Shown here: positions 59,172 through 64,000 of the stretch, in pieces
How the letters are laid out: every line of letters starts with the position of its first letter
How positions within the stretch are numbered: the stretch's first letter is position 1
From: Streptomyces olivochromogenes
GTDB taxonomy: Bacteria; Actinomycetota; Actinomycetes; Streptomycetales; Streptomycetaceae
Reading direction: 5' to 3'
Assembly: GCF_021538895.1 (NCBI RefSeq)
Contig: NZ_JADDRL010000044.1
Coordinates: forward strand, 1 to 64,000
DNA: 64,000 nucleotides
The notes under the pieces: model-generated
Told to the model about the DNA's origin: nothing
The model's database searches: none
Seen by the model: the letters and a program-made list of their open reading frames with translations, nothing else
Translations under genes and position numbers: made by a program

Positions 59172-59588
59172 TTGCGGGAGACGTTGGGGAACTCGACCGC
59201 CGTCCCGGCGGACATTGCGGCCGGCTACTTCCAGTCCTACTCGGTCGTGGGACTGCTGGCCCTGGTCGGCGTGCTCTTCGTGGCGGTCGCCTTCGGCGCG
59301 GGCCGCCTGCTGCGCCCCGTGGTGCCGACCCCGGAGAAACTCCTCACCTACGAGTGCGGTGTCGACCCCGTCGGCGAGGGCTGGGCCCACACCCAGGTCC
59401 GCTACTACGTCTACGCCTTCCTCTACGTGATCTTCGCGGTCGACTCGATCTTCCTCTTTCCCTGGGCGACGGTCTTCGCCGCGCCCGGCTACGGAGCGAC
59501 GACGCTCGTCGAGATGTTCATCTTCCTCGGCTTCCTGGCCGTGGGCCTGCTGTACGCATACAAGAAGGGCGTCCTGACATGGACGTGA
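59172..59588 (+). CDS. nuoA2: NADH-quinone oxidoreductase subunit A, second copy
   Basis: A 138-residue membrane subunit with three helices and the loop KLLTYECGVDP; the second helix reads YYVYAFLYVIFAVDSIFLFPW. The start is TTG at 59172, after GAGGACGACG, unlike the GTG of copy 1. A promoter with TTACCC (59075-59080) and TAGACT (59097-59102) fits. First gene of the second cluster A B C H I J K L. It overlaps nuoB2 by ten bases. Confidence 0.92.
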   Translation: MRETLGNSTAVPADIAAGYFQSYSVVGLLALVGVLFVAVAFGAGRLLRPVVPTPEKLLTYECGVDPVGEGWAHTQVRYYVYAFLYVIFAVDSIFLFPWATVFAAPGYGATTLVEMFIFLGFLAVGLLYAYKKGVLTWT

Positions 59589-60187
59589 CCCCGTCGGCCA
59601 CCGAGCCGGTTCTGCTGCCCGAGCCGAAGCGCCTGGGCGCGCTCGCGCGCCTGGCTCCCGAGCCGATGAAGGTGGTCCTGAACTGGGGCCGCCGCTACTC
59701 GCTCTGGGTCTTCAACTTCGGCCTCGCCTGCTGCGCCATCGAGTTCATCGCCGCGTCGATGGCCCGCCACGACTTCATCCGCCTCGGCGTCATCCCCTTC
59801 GCGCCGGGCCCGCGCCAGGCCGACCTGATGGTGGTCTCCGGCACGGTCACGGACAAGATGGCCCCCGCGGTCCGGCGCCTGTACGAGCAGATGCCCGAGC
59901 CGAAGTACGTCATCTCCTTCGGCGCCTGCTCCAACTGCGGCGGCCCCTACTGGGACTCCTACTCGGTGACGAAGGGCGTCGACCAGATCATCCCGGTCGA
60001 CGTGTACGTCCCCGGCTGCCCGCCCCGCCCCGAGGCGCTGCTCCAGGGCATCCTCAAACTCCAGGAGAAGATCGCCCGCGAGTCGCTGGGGGAGCGGTAC
60101 GGCACCGTCGGAGCCCCGCGTGCCTCCACGGCCGCCCTGCAGAGCGGCCTGGTGAAGCCGCCGGCCGTCGAGGGGGATCCGCGATGA
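59579..60187 (+). CDS. nuoB2: NADH-quinone oxidoreductase subunit B, second copy
   Basis: A 202-residue subunit with all four N2 cysteines: GLACCAIE, FGACSNCGG and PGCPPRP. It therefore can carry the terminal cluster. In place of CASSGG it has CSNCGG, with one extra cysteine. ATG start inside the end of nuoA2; stop overlaps nuoC2 (ATGA). Confidence 0.95.
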   Translation: MDVTPSATEPVLLPEPKRLGALARLAPEPMKVVLNWGRRYSLWVFNFGLACCAIEFIAASMARHDFIRLGVIPFAPGPRQADLMVVSGTVTDKMAPAVRRLYEQMPEPKYVISFGACSNCGGPYWDSYSVTKGVDQIIPVDVYVPGCPPRPEALLQGILKLQEKIARESLGERYGTVGAPRASTAALQSGLVKPPAVEGDPR

Positions 60188-61407
60188 CCACCGTCGGCTG
60201 GCTGCCCGCCCCGGTCGAGGAACTCTTCGGTACGGAGGCGACGGCCGAGGAGTCGTACGAGGTCCTGACGGTGGACGTCCCGCCGTCCTCCTGGCTCACC
60301 GCCCTGGAGACGGCCCGTACGACCCTGTCCTGCACCTACTTCGACTGGCTGAGCGCGGTCGACGAACCGGGCACGGGCTTCCGCGTCTCCGCGCACGTGG
60401 TCGCCCTCGCCCCGGTCCGCCGCCTGCTGGTGCGCACCACGGTCCCGCACGAGGCCCCGGCCCTTCCTTCCGCCGTCGGCGTCTACGCGGGCGCCGCCTG
60501 GCACGAGCGCGAGACGCACGAGATGTTCGGCGTGACCTTCGAGGGTCACCCGGCGCTGGACCACCTGCTCCTCCCGGAGACCTTCGAGGGCCACCCCCTG
60601 CGCAAGGACTTCGTCCTGGCGGCACGGGTCGCCAAGGCGTGGCCGGGAGCGAAGGAACCGGGCGAGTCGGACCACGGCGGCCCCAAGCGCCGCCAGATGC
60701 TGCCACCGGGCGTCCCCGACCCCAACGAGTGGGGCCCCATGAAGGGCCAGCTCCCACCGGCCCCCGCCCGCCGCGCGGGCCGTGCCGCGGGCCGGGCGGC
60801 GGGCGACCGCCCCACGCGCGCCGCGGGCGACCGCCCGGTACGCGCGGCCGGGGAACGCCCGCCGCGGCGCACGCGCACGGCGGCGGAGGGATCGGCCAGC
60901 CAGGGGGCACCACTGGAGCCGACCGCTGCCGCGTCATCTGCCGAGGCGGCGCCTGAGGTCTCGGCCTCTGCGGAGGCGGTGGCGCCCGAGGCCTCGGTGA
61001 GTGAGCAGGGCGGTGCTGCGGGTACCGCCGCCGGTGCGACCGGTCCGCGTCGCGCGCGCAGCGCGAGCGGGGGGTCCGCCTCGCAGCGAGCGGGAGAGAC
61101 GGAGGCTGCCGAGCCGACCGAGGCGACCGAGCCGACCGAGCCGGCGGAGCCCACGGTGCCGGGTGCGGGTGCGCCCGGCACAGGGCGGTCCACCGCCGCG
61201 CGCGGCACCGACGCCCCTTGGCATCACGCCCGCCCGGCCTTCGACGAGCCGGAGGGCAAGAAGGCCCCGCAACCGGAACCGACGGAACCGACGGAACCGA
61301 CGGAAGCGGGCCGCGCTGACGCAGCGCCCAGCGCCGAGGAGTCCGCCCCCGAAGCCTCCGCCCCCGAAACCCCCGCCCATGACGACCCCACAGGAGGCCC
61401 GCAGTGA
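60184..61407 (+). CDS. nuoC2: NADH-quinone oxidoreductase subunit C-like, with long low-complexity tail
   Basis: A 407-residue protein. The first 155 residues form the 30-kDa fold, with the signature WHERETHEMFGVTFEGHP and HPLRKDFVL. The remaining 250 residues are Ala/Pro/Glu/Arg-rich, with DNA repeats (GGAACCGAC x3, 61276-61302; EPT units) and no recognisable domain. No NuoD follows: the stop overlaps nuoH2 (GTGA). In fused NuoCD proteins the D part would sit where this tail is, but nothing in the tail resembles it. Confidence 0.85.
   Translation: MTTVGWLPAPVEELFGTEATAEESYEVLTVDVPPSSWLTALETARTTLSCTYFDWLSAVDEPGTGFRVSAHVVALAPVRRLLVRTTVPHEAPALPSAVGVYAGAAWHERETHEMFGVTFEGHPALDHLLLPETFEGHPLRKDFVLAARVAKAWPGAKEPGESDHGGPKRRQMLPPGVPDPNEWGPMKGQLPPAPARRAGRAAGRAAGDRPTRAAGDRPVRAAGERPPRRTRTAAEGSASQGAPLEPTAAASSAEAAPEVSASAEAVAPEASVSEQGGAAGTAAGATGPRRARSASGGSASQRAGETEAAEPTEATEPTEPAEPTVPGAGAPGTGRSTAARGTDAPWHHARPAFDEPEGKKAPQPEPTEPTEPTEAGRADAAPSAEESAPEASAPETPAHDDPTGGPQ
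61276..61302 (+). repeat. Nine-base in-frame repeats in nuoC2
   Basis: Three perfect copies of GGAACCGAC encoding EPT units; a similar but imperfect run lies near 61112-61145. Likely slippage-prone. Confidence 0.8.
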
Positions 61408-62372
61408 ACGGCGCGCTCGACGTCGCCCTGCGACTTCTGGTCGTCTTCGTCGTCTTCCTCACCTTCCCCCTGATCGTCGGCCAGACTGAGCACAAGGTGA
61501 TGGCCCACATGCAGGGCCGCCTCGGCCCGATGTACGCCGGCGGCTTCCACGGCTGGGCCCAGCTCATCGCCGACGGCGTGAAGTTCGCGCAGAAGGAGGA
61601 TGTGGTTCCGACCGGCGCGGACCGCCGTATCTTCCAGCTCGCCCCGGCCGTCGCCCTCCTCCCGTACCTGCTGGTCCTGCTCGCCATCCCGATCGGCCCC
61701 GGCGAGGGCGCGGTCGGCCAGGTCCTCGACGCGGGTGTCTTCTTCGTGCTCGCGGTGATGGGCGTCGGCGTCCTCGGCTCGCTCATGGCCGGCTGGGCCA
61801 GCGCCAACAAGTTCTCCCTCCTCGGCGGCCTGCGCACCGCCGCCCAGCTCCTCGCCTACGAACTTCCGATGCTCCTCGCCGCCGCCTCGGTGGCGATGGC
61901 GGCCGGCACGGTCTCCCTGCCCGGCATCCTCGACGCCTTCCACTGGTGGTGGCTGCCCTGGCAGATCGTCGGCGCGTTCGTGTTCTTCGTCGCCGGCCTC
62001 GCCGAGCTCCAACGGCCGCCCTTCGACATGCCGGTCGCCGACTCGGAGATCATCTTCGGCGCGTACACCGAGTACACGGGCCTGCGCTTCGCCCTGTTCC
62101 TGCTCGCCGAGTACGCCGGAATCATCGTCCTGTGCGGCCTGACCACCGTCCTCTTCCTCGGCGGCTGGCACGGCCCCTGGGGCGCCGACGGCCTCGGCTG
62201 GCTGTGGACCCTGCTGAAGACCGCGATCCTCGCCTTCGTCGTCATCTGGCTGCGCGTGACCTACCCCCGCCTGCGCGAGGACCAGCTCCAGAAGCTCTCC
62301 TGGACCCTCCTCGTCCCCCTCTCCCTCGCCCAGATCGCCCTCACCGGCATCGTCAAGGTGGTGATCCAGTAG
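61404..62372 (+). CDS. nuoH2: NADH-quinone oxidoreductase subunit H, second copy
   Basis: A 322-residue membrane subunit of normal family length. Conserved loops are HMQGRLGPMYAGGFHG and LAELQRPPFDMPVADSE. It lacks the 75-residue C-terminal extension of copy 1. GTG start overlaps nuoC2; nuoI2 starts two bases after the stop. Confidence 0.94.
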   Translation: MNGALDVALRLLVVFVVFLTFPLIVGQTEHKVMAHMQGRLGPMYAGGFHGWAQLIADGVKFAQKEDVVPTGADRRIFQLAPAVALLPYLLVLLAIPIGPGEGAVGQVLDAGVFFVLAVMGVGVLGSLMAGWASANKFSLLGGLRTAAQLLAYELPMLLAAASVAMAAGTVSLPGILDAFHWWWLPWQIVGAFVFFVAGLAELQRPPFDMPVADSEIIFGAYTEYTGLRFALFLLAEYAGIIVLCGLTTVLFLGGWHGPWGADGLGWLWTLLKTAILAFVVIWLRVTYPRLREDQLQKLSWTLLVPLSLAQIALTGIVKVVIQ

Positions 62373-62374
62373 CC

Positions 62375-62950
62375 ATGGCTGCGTCGCTCCCGCCCACCCG
62401 CTCCCGCATCCCCGGCAGCGGCCTGGCCAAGGGTCTGGCCGTCACCCTCCGCACGATGACGAAGAAGACCGTCACCGCGCAGTACCCGGAGGTCCAGCCC
62501 GACCTGCCGCCCCGCACCCGCGGCGTCATCGGCCTGTTCGAGGAGAACTGCACGGTCTGCATGCTGTGCGCCCGCGAGTGCCCGGACTGGTGCATCTACA
62601 TCGACTCCCACAAGGAGACGGTCCCGCCCGTGGCCCCCGGCGGCCGCGAGCGCAGCCGCAACGTCCTCGACCGCTTCGCCATCGACTTCTCCCTGTGCAT
62701 GTACTGCGGTATCTGCATCGAGGTCTGTCCTTTCGACGCCCTGTTCTGGTCCCCGGAGTTCGAGTACGCCGAGACCGACATCCACGAGCTCACCCACGAG
62801 CGCGACAAGCTCCGCGAGTGGATGTGGACCGTCCCGGCCCCGCCCGCCCTCGACCCCGCCGCCGAGGAGCCGAAGGAACTCTCCGCCGCCCGCAAGACCG
62901 CGGAGAAGCTCGCGGCCGCGCAGGCCGAGCCGCAGGAGGGGGACGCGTGA
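62375..62950 (+). CDS. nuoI2: NADH-quinone oxidoreductase subunit I, second copy
   Basis: A 191-residue subunit with two [4Fe-4S] motifs, CTVCMLCARECP and CMYCGICIEVCP. The acidic C-terminus is Glu/Ala-rich. In a complex without an NADH module, this is a possible entry point for electrons from ferredoxin, as proposed for cyanobacterial NDH-1; that is inference. ATG at 62375; the stop overlaps nuoJ2 (GTGA). Confidence 0.94.
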   Translation: MAASLPPTRSRIPGSGLAKGLAVTLRTMTKKTVTAQYPEVQPDLPPRTRGVIGLFEENCTVCMLCARECPDWCIYIDSHKETVPPVAPGGRERSRNVLDRFAIDFSLCMYCGICIEVCPFDALFWSPEFEYAETDIHELTHERDKLREWMWTVPAPPALDPAAEEPKELSAARKTAEKLAAAQAEPQEGDA

Positions 62951-63555
62951 GCCTCGCCGCCGCCGCACCCCACGGCTTCCTCTCCCCGAACGGTGTCGAG
63001 ATCGCCTTCCTCCTCGTCGGCCTGGTCACCTTCGGCGCCGCGCTGGTCACCGTCACCACCCGGCAGCTGGTGCACGCCGCCCTGTGGCTCGTGGTCACCC
63101 TCGGCGGCCTCGCCGTCGAGTACCTCCTGCTCACCGCCGAGTTCATCGCCTGGGTACAGGTCCTCATCTACGTCGGCTCCGTCGTCGTCCTCCTCCTGTT
63201 CGGCCTGATGCTCACCAGGGCCCCCATCGGCCGCTCCCCTGACGCCGACTCCGGCAACCGGTGGGCCGCCCTGGCCGTGGCCCTCGCCGCCGCGGCCGCC
63301 CTGGTCTGGGTGGTGGTCGACGCCTTCCGCACCACCTGGATCGACCTGCACGGCCCGGCCGCCGGATCGACCGAGGTCACCGGCGCGAGCCTGTTCCAGA
63401 ACTGGGTCCTCCCCTTCGAGGCCCTCTCCGTGCTCCTCCTCGCCGCCCTGGTCGGCGCGATCGTCCTGTCCCGCAAGGCCAAGGCGGAGACGACCGGCAC
63501 CCCGACGGTCCCGGACGCCCGCCGCGGCCGCGCCGAGAAGGAAGGCGCCCGCTGA
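62947..63555 (+). CDS. nuoJ2: NADH-quinone oxidoreductase subunit J, second copy
   Basis: A 202-residue membrane subunit with five helices and WVQVLIYVGSVVVLLLFGLML. Its tail is much shorter than in copy 1. GTG start overlaps nuoI2; the stop shares one base with the nuoK2 ATG (TGATG). Confidence 0.92.
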   Translation: MSLAAAAPHGFLSPNGVEIAFLLVGLVTFGAALVTVTTRQLVHAALWLVVTLGGLAVEYLLLTAEFIAWVQVLIYVGSVVVLLLFGLMLTRAPIGRSPDADSGNRWAALAVALAAAAALVWVVVDAFRTTWIDLHGPAAGSTEVTGASLFQNWVLPFEALSVLLLAALVGAIVLSRKAKAETTGTPTVPDARRGRAEKEGAR

Positions 63556-63935
63556 TGCACCTCGCCTATCCCGCCGTGCTCTCCGCCCTCCTCTTCTGCA
63601 CCGGCCTGTACGGCGTCCTCGCCCGCCGCAACGCGATCCTGGTCCTGATGTCGGTCGAGCTGATGCTCAACGCCGTCAACCTCAACCTCGTCGCCTTCGA
63701 CGTCTGGCTCAGCAAGACCGCCCGGGACACCCTGCACTCCGGCCAGGCCCTGACCCTGTTCACCATCGCCATCGCCGCCGCCGAGATCGGCATCGGCCTG
63801 GCGATCGTCCTCGCCGTCTACCGCAACCGCGGCACCTCCGACATCGACAGACTCCGCGACACCGCCGAGGGCCACGAGACCGACGGCCCCGACAGCGACG
63901 CCCCCGCGGCCGAGAAGGCTGAGGCCACCGCGTGA
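63555..63935 (+). CDS. nuoK2: NADH-quinone oxidoreductase subunit K, second copy
   Basis: A 126-residue membrane subunit. MSVELMLNAVNL holds the conserved Glu. The last 25 residues form an acidic, Ala-rich tail missing from copy 1. ATG start overlaps nuoJ2; the stop overlaps nuoL2 (GTGA). Confidence 0.93.
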   Translation: MHLAYPAVLSALLFCTGLYGVLARRNAILVLMSVELMLNAVNLNLVAFDVWLSKTARDTLHSGQALTLFTIAIAAAEIGIGLAIVLAVYRNRGTSDIDRLRDTAEGHETDGPDSDAPAAEKAEATA

Positions 63936-64000
63936 CCACGACCACCCTCGCCGTCCTCGTCCCCCTCCTGCCGTTCCTCGCCGCCGTCGCCGGCCTGCTC
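63932..64000 (+). CDS. nuoL2: NADH-quinone oxidoreductase subunit L, second copy (5' end only)
   Basis: Only 23 residues are visible: VTTTTLAVLVPLLPFLAAVAGLL, a hydrophobic first helix. The GTG overlaps nuoK2, and its position after nuoK2 identifies it as NuoL by operon order. The rest lies outside the window. Confidence 0.75.
   Translation, partial: MTTTTLAVLVPLLPFLAAVAGLL

Noticed and set aside
60639..61400. A hidden nuoD2 in another frame under the nuoC2 tail
   Set aside because: All frames were read; none contains the NuoD signatures seen in copy 1 (MGPQHPSTHG or the DPVMGGVDR end), only low-complexity sequence.

Overview
This is a high-GC (about 70% or more) actinobacterial chromosome segment, almost certainly Streptomyces. 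Third codon positions are strongly GC-biased, GTG starts are common, and there is a futalosine-type menaquinone gene (mqnC), a complex I operon nuoA-N, and a second, partial nuo cluster further along. From memory the order resembles the S. coelicolor chromosome around its nuo genes; I cannot check that here. I see no tRNA, rRNA, insertion sequence, prophage or CRISPR array, so this looks like core chromosome.

Layout. 1-2.6 kb: 3' end of a BTAD-type regulator and a prepilin peptidase. 2.6-8.7 kb: menaquinone block with mqnC, a degenerate amidohydrolase-like protein, a GH18-like lipoprotein, the menaquinone methyltransferase menG, a PASTA protein, an acetyltransferase and a geranylgeranyl-reductase-like flavoprotein. 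8.7-12.2 kb: peptide deformylase, a Tat-type flavoprotein and a secreted NlpC/P60 peptidase. 12.2-12.9 kb: long regulatory gap with a good Rex-type operator. 12.9-28.8 kb: complete 14-gene nuoA-N operon, mostly coupled by 4-bp start/stop overlaps, ending at a strong terminator. 29-38.7 kb: recQ-like helicase, M56 peptidase, a GntR/membrane-protein pair with iterated palindromes, fumarylacetoacetase, an ATP-grasp/flavoprotein pair of unknown function and a HAD phosphatase.

38.7-45.8 kb: a small transglycosylase under a probable c-di-AMP (ydaO) riboswitch, a 0.9-kb non-coding region rich in palindromes, a polyprenyl diphosphate synthase (likely for the menaquinone side chain), a CHRD-domain exported protein, and a LolA-like membrane-anchored protein with an ABC exporter. 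45.8-52 kb: flavin reductase, two uncharacterised divergent proteins, a VOC protein, a RarD-type permease and a divergent NmrA/HxlR pair. 52-59 kb: korAB (2-oxoacid:ferredoxin oxidoreductase), a LuxR-type response regulator and two paralogous histidine kinases. 59.1-64 kb: second nuo cluster in the order A B C H I J K L, without D, E, F or G, running off the window.

The theme is respiration: menaquinone synthesis and side chain, the NADH dehydrogenase that reduces it, and a second membrane-arm/N2 module without the NADH-oxidising module, beside a ferredoxin-reducing enzyme. The most interesting leads are this incomplete second complex next to korAB and the duplicated kinases, the Rex-type site on the main nuo operon, the palindrome cluster before the polyprenyl synthase, the palindrome set on the GntR operon, the 17-bp tandem repeat before the response regulator, and two proteins (beside mqnC and beside the TPR protein) that keep a catalytic fold signature but have lost key residues.
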